From: Lysobacterales bacterium
GTDB taxonomy: Bacteria > Pseudomonadota > Gammaproteobacteria > Xanthomonadales > Xanthomonadaceae
Direction of reading: 5' to 3'
Assembly (NCBI GenBank): GCA_015655035.1
Contig: JAATFS010000091.1
Coordinates: forward strand, 1-20,972
DNA: 20,972 nucleotides
Part shown: in pieces, positions 1-7,712 of the stretch
Layout of the letters: every line of letters begins with the position of its first letter
Numbering within the stretch: position 1 is the stretch's first letter
The notes under the pieces: model-generated
What the model saw: only the letters and a program-made list of their open reading frames with translations
What the model was told of the DNA's origin: nothing
The model's database searches: none
Program-made: the position numbers and the translations under genes

Positions 1-73
1 CCCCCTAGGCCCCCTCGCCTCGCGGCCGCGAATCCGCTACATCAGAGCGGCCATCCCAGCGCCAAGGCTCCTG

Positions 74-108
74 GTGTCATGAACGTGTAACAAAAACATC
101 ATTTCATA
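74..108 (+). promoter_or_regulatory. Pho box and candidate -10 of the pst operon
   Basis: Positions 74-91 read GTGTCATGAACGTGTAAC, two TGT-containing direct repeats that match the PhoB consensus (CTGTCAT, AT-rich spacer, CTGTCAC) at most positions. In PhoB-dependent promoters the box replaces the -35 element and a -10 lies about 10-11 bases further on; here TTCATA at 103-108 fits that place loosely. The pstS start follows 46 bases later, behind the ribosome site TATGGAG (143-149). Activation by PhoB under phosphate limitation is inferred from the motif and from the genes it precedes. Bases 1-73 hold no gene that I can see. Confidence 0.7.
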
Positions 109-154
109 GCGCCATCCGCCGGGAAACCCGGCCAAACACCGCTATGGAGTCATC

Positions 155-1252
155 ATGAAACTGCAGTCGGCCGGCCTTGCCACCCTGTCCCTGGCCATCG
201 TCCTGGCGATGACCGCTTGCAAGCCCGGCAACGAAGGCCAGCCCACGGCCGATGCCGCATCGGGCAACGCCACTGCCGACGCTCCCACCACCGGCGATAG
301 CAAGACCGCCGAGATTGCCGGCGCCGGTGCATCCTTCATCTACCCGCTGGTGTCGAAGTGGTCGGCCGACTACAACGCCGCCACGGGCAACAAGGTCAAC
401 TACCAGTCGATAGGTTCCGGCGGCGGCATCGCCCAGATCAAGGCCGGCACGGTCGACTTCGGCTCCTCCGACAAGCCGCTGGACAGCGCCGAACTGGCCC
501 AGGCCGGCCTGGGCCAGTTTCCCTCGGCGATCGGCGGCGTGGTGCCTGTAGTCAACCTGGAAGGCCTGGAGCCGGGCAAGTTGCGCCTGACCGGCGCGCT
601 GCTGGCCGACATCTTCCTGGGCAAGGTCAAGACCTGGAACGATCCGGCCATCGTCGCGATCAATCCAGGCGTCGCCCTGCCAGCGGGCAAGATCAACCTG
701 GTGCATCGCTCCGACGGTTCCGGCACCACCTTCAACTTCAGCAACTACCTGTCCAAGGTCAGTGCCGACTGGAAGGGCAAGGTCGGCGAAGGCACGTCGG
801 TGCAATGGCCGGACGGCGTCGGCGGCAAGGGCAACGAAGGCGTCGCCTCGTATGTGCAGCAGATCAAGGGCTCGATCGGCTATGTCGAGCTAGCGTATGC
901 ATTGCAGAACAAGATGCCGTACGCCTCGCTGCAAAACGCCGCTGGCAACTGGGTACAGCCCAATGCCGAGAGCTTCGCCGCCGCAGCCGCCAGCGCCGAC
1001 TGGGGCAACGCCAAGGATTTCAACCTGGTCATCACCAATGCCCCGGGCGAGCAGGCCTGGCCGATCACCGCTACCAACTTCATGCTGATGCACAAGCAGC
1101 CGAAGGATGCCGAACGCAGCAAGGCCACGCTGGCGTTCTTCAAGTGGGCGTTCGAGAGCGGCCTGACCCAGGCCAGCGAACTGCACTACGTGCCGCTGCC
1201 GCCGGAACTGGTGACGCAGATCGAAGCCTACTGGGGTAGCGAATTCAAGTGA
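155..1252 (+). CDS. pstS: Phosphate ABC transporter substrate-binding lipoprotein PstS
   Basis: High-affinity phosphate receptor that delivers phosphate to the PstCA channel. The first 22 residues form a lipoprotein signal with lipobox MTAC and lipidated Cys22 (Met at -3 is less usual). A flexible Ala/Thr/Asp/Gly linker runs to about residue 53. The binding fold then opens with IAGAGASFIYPL (54-65) and carries the family phosphate-contact segments GSGGG (87-91), DFGSSDKPL (101-109) and HRSDGSGTT (184-192). At 365 residues it is a normal length for the family with an added anchor. The E. coli protein is a free periplasmic protein; here it is predicted to be membrane-tethered. The start is supported by TATGGAG six bases upstream. 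First gene of the pst operon, under the Pho box at 74-91. Confidence 0.96.
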   Translation: MKLQSAGLATLSLAIVLAMTACKPGNEGQPTADAASGNATADAPTTGDSKTAEIAGAGASFIYPLVSKWSADYNAATGNKVNYQSIGSGGGIAQIKAGTVDFGSSDKPLDSAELAQAGLGQFPSAIGGVVPVVNLEGLEPGKLRLTGALLADIFLGKVKTWNDPAIVAINPGVALPAGKINLVHRSDGSGTTFNFSNYLSKVSADWKGKVGEGTSVQWPDGVGGKGNEGVASYVQQIKGSIGYVELAYALQNKMPYASLQNAAGNWVQPNAESFAAAAASADWGNAKDFNLVITNAPGEQAWPITATNFMLMHKQPKDAERSKATLAFFKWAFESGLTQASELHYVPLPPELVTQIEAYWGSEFK

Positions 1253-1289
1253 TGTGCCTGCGCCCGCCTTGCCGGCGGACGCCTTCTGG

Positions 1290-1352
1290 CGAGGCGTCAA
1301 CTGACGCCTCGACCGGCCCGCTTCCCTCCTGTGTGCCCGCGTCTGCGCGGGC
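1290..1352 (+). promoter_or_regulatory. Two intercistronic hairpins between pstS and pstC
   Basis: The first hairpin has a 9-bp perfect stem, CGAGGCGTC-AACT-GACGCCTCG (1290-1311). The second has a 7-bp stem, GCCCGCG-TCTG-CGCGGGC (1335-1352). Neither is followed by a T run, so they are not classical terminators. In many binding-protein transporter operons such structures protect the upstream binding-protein mRNA or reduce read-through, giving more binding protein than permease. That role is inferred here. The pstC start lies 15 bases after the second stem and has no clear ribosome site, which would also fit reduced expression. Confidence 0.55.
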
Positions 1353-1367
1353 GACGAGCCCCAACGA

Positions 1368-2342
1368 ATGAATTCCACCCTCATTCCCGAAGCGATGGCC
1401 GCCCTGCGCGGCCGCGACCTGCGCGATGCCCGCGCCGATCGTTTGTTCAAGCTGGCACTGACTGCCACCGTCGTTTTCGTCCTGATCGCCCTGGCCAGCG
1501 CCGCACTGTCGATGCTGTGGGGCGGCCGGCATGCGTTGCAGGCACAGGGCCTGAGCTTTTTCTATTCAGCCGACTGGAATCCGGTCGAGAACAAATACGG
1601 TGCGCTGGCGCCGATCTACGGCACCCTGGTCACCGCGTTGATCGCGATGCTGATCGCGGTACCGGTGAGTTTCGGCATCGCCTTCTTCCTTACCGAAGTA
1701 GCGCCACGCTGGCTACGCGGACCGGTTGGCACCGCGATCGAGCTGCTGGCCGGCATCCCGTCGATCATCTACGGCATGTGGGGCCTGTTCGTGCTGGTGC
1801 CGGTAATGACCGAATACATCACGCCCTGGCTCAACGACCATCTCGGCACGCTGCCGCTGATCGGCGTGCTGTTCCAGGGCCCGCCACTGGGCATCGGCAT
1901 GCTGACGGCCGGGTTCGTGCTGGCGATCATGGTCATCCCGTTCATCGCCTCGGTGATGCGCGACGTGTTCCTGACCGTGCCGACGCGCCTGAAGGAATCG
2001 GCCTACGCGCTCGGCTCGACCCGCTGGGAAGTGAGCTGGGACATCGTCTTGCCGTATACGCGCTCGGCCGTCATCGGCGGCATTTTCCTCGGCTTGGGCC
2101 GGGCGCTGGGCGAGACCATGGCGGTTGCGTTCGTGATCGGCAATACCGTGCGGCTGTCGCCATCGCTGCTGGAACCGGGCACCACCATCGCTGCGCTGAT
2201 CGCCAACGATTTTGGCGAAGCGACCGAAACCTATCGTTCCGCCTTGCTGTTGCTCGGCTTCGTGTTGTTCATCGTCACCTTCGTGGTGCTGGCGATCGCG
2301 CGGCTGATGCTGATGCAGCTTTCGCGCAGGGAGGGCAACTGA
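1368..2342 (+). CDS. pstC: Phosphate ABC transporter permease PstC
   Basis: Inner-membrane permease that pairs with PstA to form the phosphate channel. The 324-residue protein has a cytoplasmic N-terminus, a first membrane helix at about 29-50, a periplasmic stretch (about 53-82) and then the MetI-like permease core with helices near 85-109, 123-147 and 178-200. The ABC-coupling EAA loop is seen at about 209-250 (KESAYALGSTRWEV... to GRALGETMAV), which is where PstB docks. The segment ELLAGIPSIIYGMWGL (125-140) is typical of PstC. The stop TGA (2340-2342) overlaps the pstA ATG by one base, so translation is probably coupled. The ribosome site is weak. Confidence 0.96.
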   Translation: MNSTLIPEAMAALRGRDLRDARADRLFKLALTATVVFVLIALASAALSMLWGGRHALQAQGLSFFYSADWNPVENKYGALAPIYGTLVTALIAMLIAVPVSFGIAFFLTEVAPRWLRGPVGTAIELLAGIPSIIYGMWGLFVLVPVMTEYITPWLNDHLGTLPLIGVLFQGPPLGIGMLTAGFVLAIMVIPFIASVMRDVFLTVPTRLKESAYALGSTRWEVSWDIVLPYTRSAVIGGIFLGLGRALGETMAVAFVIGNTVRLSPSLLEPGTTIAALIANDFGEATETYRSALLLLGFVLFIVTFVVLAIARLMLMQLSRREGN

Positions 2343-3205
2343 TGGCCGGCATCTCGCAAGCACTGTACTACCGTCGTCGCGCAGTCAATGCGGTCGCACT
2401 GGTGCTGTCGTGCGCCACCGCGCTGTTTGGTCTGTTTTTCCTGGGCTGGATCCTGTGGACCCTGGTCGCCAAGGGCATCGCCGGGATCGACCTCAATCTG
2501 TTTACCCGGATGACGCCGCCGCCGATGCAGGAAGGCGGCCTTCTCAATGCATTCTTCGGCAGCGCGGTGATGTGCGGGTTGGCGATCGCCATCGGCACGC
2601 CGCTGGGCGTGGCCGCGGGCACCTGGCTGGCCGAATACGGCAATGCCCGCAAGGCCGGCATCGTGGTGCGGTTCGTCAACGACATCCTGCTGTCGGCACC
2701 GTCGATCGTGCTCGGTCTGTTCGTCTATACGCTGTACGTGATGCATACCGGCGGGCGCTTCTCCGCGTTCGCCGGCGCGCTGTCGCTGGCCTTCATCGTG
2801 TTGCCGGTGGTGGTACGCACCACCGACGAGATGTTGCGTCTGGTGCCTGCGCAGATGCGCGAGGCCGCCCTGTCGCTGGGCGTGCCGCAGTGGAAGGTGA
2901 TCGTGCAGGTGCTGTACCGCAGCGCCTCGGCCGGCATCGTTACCGGCGTACTGCTGGCACTAGCACGCATTTCCGGTGAAACCGCGCCGCTGCTGTTCAC
3001 CGCATTCGGCAACCAATACTGGAACAGCAACGTCTTCCAGCCGATGGCGAGCGTGCCGGTGGTGATGAACCAGTACGCCGGTAGCCCGTACGAATCCTGG
3101 CAGGTGCTGGCCTGGGCCGGTGCCCTGGTACTGACCGCGTTCGTATTGCTGGTAAGCCTGGGCGCACGTGCCCTGCTGCTGCGCCACAAGATCTCCAATG
3201 ACTGA
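2342..3205 (+). CDS. pstA: Phosphate ABC transporter permease PstA
   Basis: Second permease subunit of the phosphate importer. From ATG 2342 it has 287 residues. A first helix lies at about 18-43, followed by a short periplasmic part. The MetI-like core begins near residue 68 and includes NDILLSAPSIVLGLF (113-127). The EAA coupling loop REAALSLGVPQWKV (173-186) leads to ARISGETAPLL (208-218), the PstA counterpart of the PstC GETMAV segment. The reading frame stays open far upstream inside pstC because of the GC-rich codon pattern, but the family start is the ATG that overlaps the pstC stop. The end lies 19 bases before the preferred pstB start. Confidence 0.96.
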   Translation: MAGISQALYYRRRAVNAVALVLSCATALFGLFFLGWILWTLVAKGIAGIDLNLFTRMTPPPMQEGGLLNAFFGSAVMCGLAIAIGTPLGVAAGTWLAEYGNARKAGIVVRFVNDILLSAPSIVLGLFVYTLYVMHTGGRFSAFAGALSLAFIVLPVVVRTTDEMLRLVPAQMREAALSLGVPQWKVIVQVLYRSASAGIVTGVLLALARISGETAPLLFTAFGNQYWNSNVFQPMASVPVVMNQYAGSPYESWQVLAWAGALVLTAFVLLVSLGARALLLRHKISND

Positions 3206-3224
3206 CCTTTACCGGAAGCCCGAC

Positions 3225-4067
3225 ATGAACGATCTCCACAACGCCGTGCGTGACAGCTCGCTCAGGCAGCGCATCGCCGTTCCGGCTTCCGCCGAGACGG
3301 CGCTGGAACCGGCTCCGATAAAGCTGGCCGCGCGCAATCTGGATTTCTACTACGACAAGTTCCATGCGCTGAAGAGCATCAACCTGGAAATCCCGGAGAA
3401 GCGCGTCACCGCGCTGATCGGTCCTTCCGGTTGCGGCAAATCTACGCTCCTGCGCATCTTCAACCGCATTTATGCGTTGTATCCCAAGCTGCAGGCCAAG
3501 GGCGAGGTCCTGCTCGATGGCGAGAACATCCTGGCGCCGAAATACGCAATGAACCGGCTGCGCAGCGAGGTCGGCATGGTGTTCCAGAAGCCGGTGCCGT
3601 TCCCGATGACGATCTTCGAGAACGTGGCCTACGGCATCCGCCACCACGAGAAGCTGTCCAAGGCGGACATGAACGAGCGTGTCGAGCACGCACTGCGCCA
3701 GGGCGCGCTGTGGGACGAGGTGAAGGACAAGCTGGGACAAAGTGCGCTGGGCCTGTCCGGAGGCCAGCAACAGCGCCTGTGCATCGCCCGGGCCGTTGCA
3801 CTGCGCCCGAGCGTACTGCTGCTGGACGAGCCGACTTCGGCGCTGGACCCGATTTCCACCAGCCGCATCGAACAACTGGTCGAAGAACTGAAGAGCGACT
3901 ACACCATCGTCATCGTCACTCACAACATGCAGCAGGCCGCGCGTGTGAGCGACTACACCGCCTTCATGTACCTGGGCGACCTGATCGAGCACGACCGTAC
4001 CGAGACGATCTTCTCGCAACCGTCCAAGCAGCAGACCGAGGATTACATCACCGGGCGCTTCGGCTGA
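3225..4067 (+). CDS. pstB: Phosphate ABC transporter ATP-binding protein PstB
   Basis: Cytoplasmic ATPase that powers phosphate uptake through PstCA. The 280-residue protein has Walker A GPSGCGKST (66-74), Q-loop Gln121 in VFQKP, signature LSGGQ (177-181), Walker B VLLLDE (197-202) and switch His233 in VTHNM. PFPMTIFENVAYG (125-137) is characteristic of PstB. I chose ATG 3225 because GGAAG at 3214-3218 lies six bases upstream. An in-frame ATG at 3198 would add nine residues and overlap the end of pstA by eight bases, but has a poorer ribosome site. The roughly 30-residue tail before the ABC domain is low complexity and probably variable. Confidence 0.95.
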   Translation: MNDLHNAVRDSSLRQRIAVPASAETALEPAPIKLAARNLDFYYDKFHALKSINLEIPEKRVTALIGPSGCGKSTLLRIFNRIYALYPKLQAKGEVLLDGENILAPKYAMNRLRSEVGMVFQKPVPFPMTIFENVAYGIRHHEKLSKADMNERVEHALRQGALWDEVKDKLGQSALGLSGGQQQRLCIARAVALRPSVLLLDEPTSALDPISTSRIEQLVEELKSDYTIVIVTHNMQQAARVSDYTAFMYLGDLIEHDRTETIFSQPSKQQTEDYITGRFG

Positions 4068-4079
4068 GGAGCCGCAAGC

Positions 4080-4120
4080 CGGGATTGGAGATAGGCGACT
4101 CGCCCAGTCATCCCGCCTTT
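4080..4120 (+). promoter_or_regulatory. Weak imperfect hairpin between pstB and phoU
   Basis: CGGGAT (4080-4085) pairs with ATCCCG (4110-4115), enclosing a small inner stem GGCG-ACT-CGCC (4094-4104). CCTTTT follows. The 113-base gap between pstB and phoU is the longest in the downstream part of the operon. The structure could attenuate or process the transcript before phoU; the T run is too short for a confident terminator call. Confidence 0.3.
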
Positions 4121-4180
4121 TCGTCCTGCCGTCCCATTCACCCACCCTGCAAATTCCCCAATACCTAATCCCGGGTTCTT

Positions 4181-4888
4181 ATGAACATCCCCAACGACCA
4201 CATCGTCAAAAGCTACGACGAAGAGCAGAACCGCCTGGTGACGGAGATCGTCCGCATGGGCGAGACCGCCGTTGCCCAGCTCGAGGCCGCTCTGGACGTG
4301 ATCGAGCGCCGTGACGACAACGCCGCCCATCGCATCATCGCCAACGACGAGGCCATCGACAGCCTGGAACAGGCCATCAGCCACGACGTGATGCGCCTGG
4401 CGCTGCGCGGCCCGATGGCGCGAGATCTGCGCGAGATCCTCGCCGGGCTGCGCATCCCGGCCGACATCGAACGCATCGGCGACTACGCGGCCAATGTCGC
4501 CAAGCGTTCGATCGCGCTCAACGCCGCGCCGCCGCTGCCGCAGACCGTGAGTCTGCGGGCGCTGGGCCAGATGGCGGCAAGCGCGGTCTGCGGCGCACTG
4601 GTGGCCTATCGCGACAACGATGCCGAAGCGGCATTGACCATCCGCGACGAGGATGCGCGGCTGGACGCGCAGTACACCGCGTTGTTCCGCGAGTTGCTGA
4701 CCTACATGATGGAAGACCCGCGCAACATCACCCCGTGCACCCACCTGCTGTTCATTGCCAAGAACCTGGAGCGCATCGGCGATCACGCCACCAACATCGC
4801 CGAGAATGTCTGGTTCCTGGTCCACGGCGACCAGCCGCTGCCGCCGCGCGTGAAGCGCGACGACACCAGCACCACCGGGGTGATTTGA
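4181..4888 (+). CDS. phoU: Phosphate signalling protein PhoU
   Basis: Cytoplasmic regulator that links the Pst transporter to the PhoR kinase and restrains the Pho response when phosphate is plentiful. At 235 residues it has the family's two-fold repeat of three-helix bundles. Each half carries the metal/PhoR-related motif: ERIGDYAANVAKR (97-109) and ERIGDHATNIAE (197-208). The N-terminus (HIVKSYDEEQNRL) is typical. The ATG has no clear Shine-Dalgarno sequence (CCGGGTTCTT precedes it), so the protein may be made at low level or by an atypical start. Its place after pstB matches the usual pstSCAB-phoU order. No phoB or phoR follows it here. Confidence 0.95.
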   Translation: MNIPNDHIVKSYDEEQNRLVTEIVRMGETAVAQLEAALDVIERRDDNAAHRIIANDEAIDSLEQAISHDVMRLALRGPMARDLREILAGLRIPADIERIGDYAANVAKRSIALNAAPPLPQTVSLRALGQMAASAVCGALVAYRDNDAEAALTIRDEDARLDAQYTALFRELLTYMMEDPRNITPCTHLLFIAKNLERIGDHATNIAENVWFLVHGDQPLPPRVKRDDTSTTGVI

Positions 4889-5024
4889 CCGAAGATCGGC
4901 GCGGAGGATACACGCCGACACACACCGACACGACGGAAACGCCTTATTTCATTACGTATTCATGTTCAAAATCCTACGTTGGCAGCACGCCAGGCAACCG
5001 CATTGGCAGACGAGGAGAATACGT

Positions 5025-5447
5025 ATGAAGCGCATCATTGGCTCGGTCCTGGCACTGTCCTTGCTGGCTTCCGGCGCGGTACTTGCCGACCCGCCGCGCC
5101 AGGGCGATCGCGACGACCGCGATCAGCAGACCCAGCAGGACAAGCGTGACAATCGCGATAGCCGCGATAATCACGACAACCACGACAATCGCAACCAGCA
5201 GGCCCAGCAGAACAACCGCAACGACCGTGGTCCGCAGCAGTCGAACGGCCCGCAGCACAACGAGCGTCGCAACCACCAGCGCGGCGAACGCCTGGCGTCC
5301 AACGATCGTGGCGACCGTGTATCGAACTACCGCAAGCACGGCTTGAAGAAGCCGCCGCGTGGCCACGAATGGCGCAAGGTGGATAACCAGTATGTGCTGA
5401 TCGCCGTGGCCACCGGCATCATCTCGAGCGTGATCGCCGGCCGCTAA
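5025..5447 (+). CDS. Small exported RcnB-family protein with an Asn/Gln/Asp/Arg-rich region
   Basis: A 140-residue protein with a Sec signal peptide (cleavage expected after VLA, residue 21). A long low-complexity segment (about 24-95) is rich in Asp, Arg, Asn, Gln and His, with repeated DN/DNH units. The C-terminal domain (about 97-136) contains GLKKPPRGHEWRKV and a TGII ending, the pattern of the RcnB family. E. coli RcnB is a periplasmic protein needed for nickel/cobalt homeostasis; many relatives have no known role. GAGGAGA (5012-5018) fixes the start. The gene lies alone, between phoU and RNase T, with its own terminator. The four His in the linker (50, 53, 78, 84) could bind metal, but that is inference. 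Confidence 0.82.
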   Translation: MKRIIGSVLALSLLASGAVLADPPRQGDRDDRDQQTQQDKRDNRDSRDNHDNHDNRNQQAQQNNRNDRGPQQSNGPQHNERRNHQRGERLASNDRGDRVSNYRKHGLKKPPRGHEWRKVDNQYVLIAVATGIISSVIAGR

Positions 5448-5475
5448 GGCCGCCGCGCAGCGATGACACGTACAC

Positions 5476-5507
5476 ACATGCCCCGCTTCGGCGGGGCATG
5501 TCTTTAT
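5476..5507 (+). terminator. Rho-independent terminator after the RcnB-family gene
   Basis: An 11-bp perfect stem ACATGCCCCGC - TTCG - GCGGGGCATGT (5476-5501) with a stable UUCG-type tetraloop, followed by CTTTAT. It lies 28 bases after the stop of the RcnB-family gene. Confidence 0.85.
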
Positions 5508-5620
5508 CAGGGGGGCACTTTCCGCAAGCGCTGCTCCTGCCGCCATGGTCATGCAGCGCGGCCGGGCAGAGGCTGGCATTGGCCTGGCCGGCGCGACGCG
5601 AGTGATCGACCTGCTAGGCT

Positions 5621-6268
5621 ATGCGGATGAACGAGCATGTCGATATCCAGCCAGCCCCCGCCGTCATTCCGATGTCGCGACGTTTTCGCGGCTATCTGCC
5701 GGTGGTGGTGGATGTGGAAACCGGCGGCTTCGACTGGAATCGCCATGCATTGCTGGAGATCGCCTGCGTCCCGATCGAGATGGACGCCAGCGGCCGGTTC
5801 TTTCCGGGCGAGACGGCCAGCGCGCATGTGATCCCGGCGCCCGGCACCGATATCGACCCTAAGTCGCTGGAGATCACCGGCATCGTGCTCGACCATCCGT
5901 TCCGCTTCGCCAAGGACGAGAAAGCCGCACTGGACCACGTGTTCGCGCCGGTCCGGGCAGCGGTCAAGAAGTACGGTTGCCAGCGCGCGATCCTGGTCGG
6001 GCACAACGCCCACTTCGACCTCAATTTCCTCAACGCCGCGGTTATCCGCAGCGGCTACAAGCGCAATCCATTTCATCCCTTCAGCGTGTTCGACACCGTC
6101 ACCCTTGGCGGCATCGCCTATGGCCAGACCGTACTCGCCCGCGCCGCCCAGGCCGCCGGGCTGGACTGGAATGCGGCAGAGGCGCATAGCGCGGTCTACG
6201 ATACCGAACAGACCGCGCGGCTGTTCTGCAAGGTCGCCAACGCCTGGCCGGCGCCGCAGATCGGCTGA
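5621..6268 (+). CDS. rnt: Ribonuclease T
   Basis: 3'-to-5' exoribonuclease of the DEDDh family that trims tRNA 3' ends (end turnover), 5S and 23S rRNA. The 215-residue protein shows all catalytic residues: Asp31 and Glu33 in VVDVETGGF, Asp133 in HNAHFDLNF, and His189 with Asp194 in AHSAVYDTEQTA. The segment KRNPFHPFSVFDT (147-159) is distinctive for RNase T and separates it from the DNA polymerase III epsilon subunit. The N-terminus before FRGYLPVV is slightly long; ATG 5621 and ATG 5627 are both possible and neither has a strong ribosome site. The gene is monocistronic and convergent with the kinase gene. Confidence 0.94.
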   Translation: MRMNEHVDIQPAPAVIPMSRRFRGYLPVVVDVETGGFDWNRHALLEIACVPIEMDASGRFFPGETASAHVIPAPGTDIDPKSLEITGIVLDHPFRFAKDEKAALDHVFAPVRAAVKKYGCQRAILVGHNAHFDLNFLNAAVIRSGYKRNPFHPFSVFDTVTLGGIAYGQTVLARAAQAAGLDWNAAEAHSAVYDTEQTARLFCKVANAWPAPQIG

Positions 6269-6294
6269 ATCCACGCAGGCGTTCGGCTCTGCCA

Positions 6295-6311
6295 GGCGCG
6301 TGCAACGCGCC
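6295..6311. terminator. Hairpin between convergent rnt and kinase genes
   Basis: GGCGCGT - GCA - ACGCGCC forms a 7-bp perfect stem in the 49-base gap between the two convergent stop codons. There is no T run on either strand, so it is a possible transcript end or stabilising structure rather than a classical intrinsic terminator. Confidence 0.35.
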
Positions 6312-6317
6312 AGCACA

Positions 6318-7712
6318 TCAGCGCACCGGCGAAAATACCGGCTCGGCCCATAGTACGACCGCTTCCAACCCACCTTCGGCCACGTTGCGCAGCAACAGGC
6401 TGGCACCGTCCTTATCGGCCAAGGTGCGTGCAATGGTCAGACCCAGGCCCGCGCCGCCGGTCTCGCGCGAGCGCGAGGTTTCAAGTCGCACGAACGGATC
6501 GAATACCGTCTCCAGCGCGTCCTCGTCGATACCCGGCCCACCGTCGCGCACCCGCACCATGACCTGCCCGTCATGCAGATCGGCACTGACGCGAGCGAAA
6601 TGCCCGTACTTGAGCGCATTGTCGATCAGGTTGGAAAACAGCCGGCGCATTGCCAGCGGCCGCAGCATCAGCACCGCGCCACAGCCGCGTTCGAAGCTGG
6701 CCTGGGCGCCCGCCTCGGCCGCATCCTCCACCAGGCTTTCCAGCAGCGAGTCCAGATCCAGCGCCACGCGCTGCTCGGCCGATTCGGCGCTGCGCGCCAG
6801 CTCCAAACCCTCGCGGATCAAGGCCTGCATCGCTGCCAGATCGCCGACCAGGCGTTCGCGCAGCGCATCGTCCTGCACGTTTTCCAAACGCAGCCGCAAG
6901 CGCGTCAATGGCGTTTGCAGATCGTGGGTGATCGCCGCCAGCATCTGCGTACGCTCGCCCAGGTGGCGTTGCAACCGGCGCTGCATCGCATTGAAGGCCA
7001 GCGCGGCGCTGCGTACCTCGGCCGGACCGGCCAACGCTATCGGTTCGCGTTGCAGGTCCTGCCCCAGCGCGACTGCGGCTCCCGCCAGGCGCTTGAGCGG
7101 TGCACTCGCCATCCGCGCCACCACGAATGCCAGCAGCGCAATGGCAACAGCCACCAGCGACAGGAACAATGGATCGATCGGAGCCAGGCTGTCACGTGCC
7201 ACGGCGGGTGATTCCAGGCCAAGCCGCAGCGGCGTGGCATCGCTCAACCGTAGCGACACCAGCCGACAGCTGGGAGGAATGATCCCTGGCTCGTTGCGCC
7301 TGCCCCCCGCCGGCGGCGCCAGCCGGGGCACGAAATCAGGCAACTTCGGCAAGCAATTGCGATAGCCACTGGCCTGCACCCGGGCCTGCGCCAACGGACC
7401 GCTGCGGCCCGCCAGCACGGCGGCGAACGCCGCATCCTCGTCGCGCCCTTCGGCCTCGTCCGCCACCGCGCGGATGCCCGGCCCGCCCAGGCCGAGCAGC
7501 CGCGCGCGCAGTTCCGGGCTGGCACTGTCCAGCATCTCCACATAGCCTTGCAGGCGATCGGCGGTCCGCACCATGTTCTGGCGGTCGAAATCCTGGCGGC
7601 GCTTGGCGTTGGCCAACAACGTCGCCACGAACGCGGCGGCGAGCATGCCCAGCAGCAGGATCAGGAACAGCCGCCCGGCCATCGACGACAGGTAGCCGCG
7701 CAACCGTCTCAT
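6318..7712 (-). CDS. Two-component sensor histidine kinase (EnvZ-like layout)
   Basis: Inner-membrane sensor of 464 residues. Membrane helix 1 (about 13-34) and helix 2 (about 180-200) enclose a periplasmic domain of about 145 residues, which has two cysteines (120, 149) that could form a disulfide. A HAMP linker (about 200-252) is followed by the phosphoacceptor His263 in HDLQTPLTRLRLR, the N box around 361-365 (NLIDNALKYG), G1 DGGPG (390-394) and G2 GAGLGLTIA (420-428). The usual basic/polar residue of the H box is Gln267. The final HGG motif is replaced by DGA. The start ATG overlaps the regulator's TGA (ATGA, 7712-7709), so both are one transcription unit. Ligand unknown; the neighbouring exporter suggests an antimicrobial or envelope-stress signal (inference). 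Confidence 0.93.
   Translation of the reverse strand: MRRLRGYLSSMAGRLFLILLLGMLAAAFVATLLANAKRRQDFDRQNMVRTADRLQGYVEMLDSASPELRARLLGLGGPGIRAVADEAEGRDEDAAFAAVLAGRSGPLAQARVQASGYRNCLPKLPDFVPRLAPPAGGRRNEPGIIPPSCRLVSLRLSDATPLRLGLESPAVARDSLAPIDPLFLSLVAVAIALLAFVVARMASAPLKRLAGAAVALGQDLQREPIALAGPAEVRSAALAFNAMQRRLQRHLGERTQMLAAITHDLQTPLTRLRLRLENVQDDALRERLVGDLAAMQALIREGLELARSAESAEQRVALDLDSLLESLVEDAAEAGAQASFERGCGAVLMLRPLAMRRLFSNLIDNALKYGHFARVSADLHDGQVMVRVRDGGPGIDEDALETVFDPFVRLETSRSRETGGAGLGLTIARTLADKDGASLLLRNVAEGGLEAVVLWAEPVFSPVR

Noticed and set aside
1331..2341. Long open frame upstream of pstA in the same phase
   Set aside because: It runs through pstC out of frame and reads as an Arg/Pro/Ala-rich shadow. 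The conserved PstA sequence begins at ATG 2342.
5108..5280. Possible tandem DNA repeat or CRISPR-like array in the RcnB-family gene
   Set aside because: The units are short, irregular and in frame with low-complexity protein. There are no spacers of regular length.
4974..5579. A Val/Ala/Leu-rich open frame opposite the RcnB-family gene that looks like a membrane protein
   Set aside because: Its hydrophobicity arises from reading the Asn/Asp-rich codons backwards. The plus-strand frame has a signal peptide, a ribosome site and a terminator.
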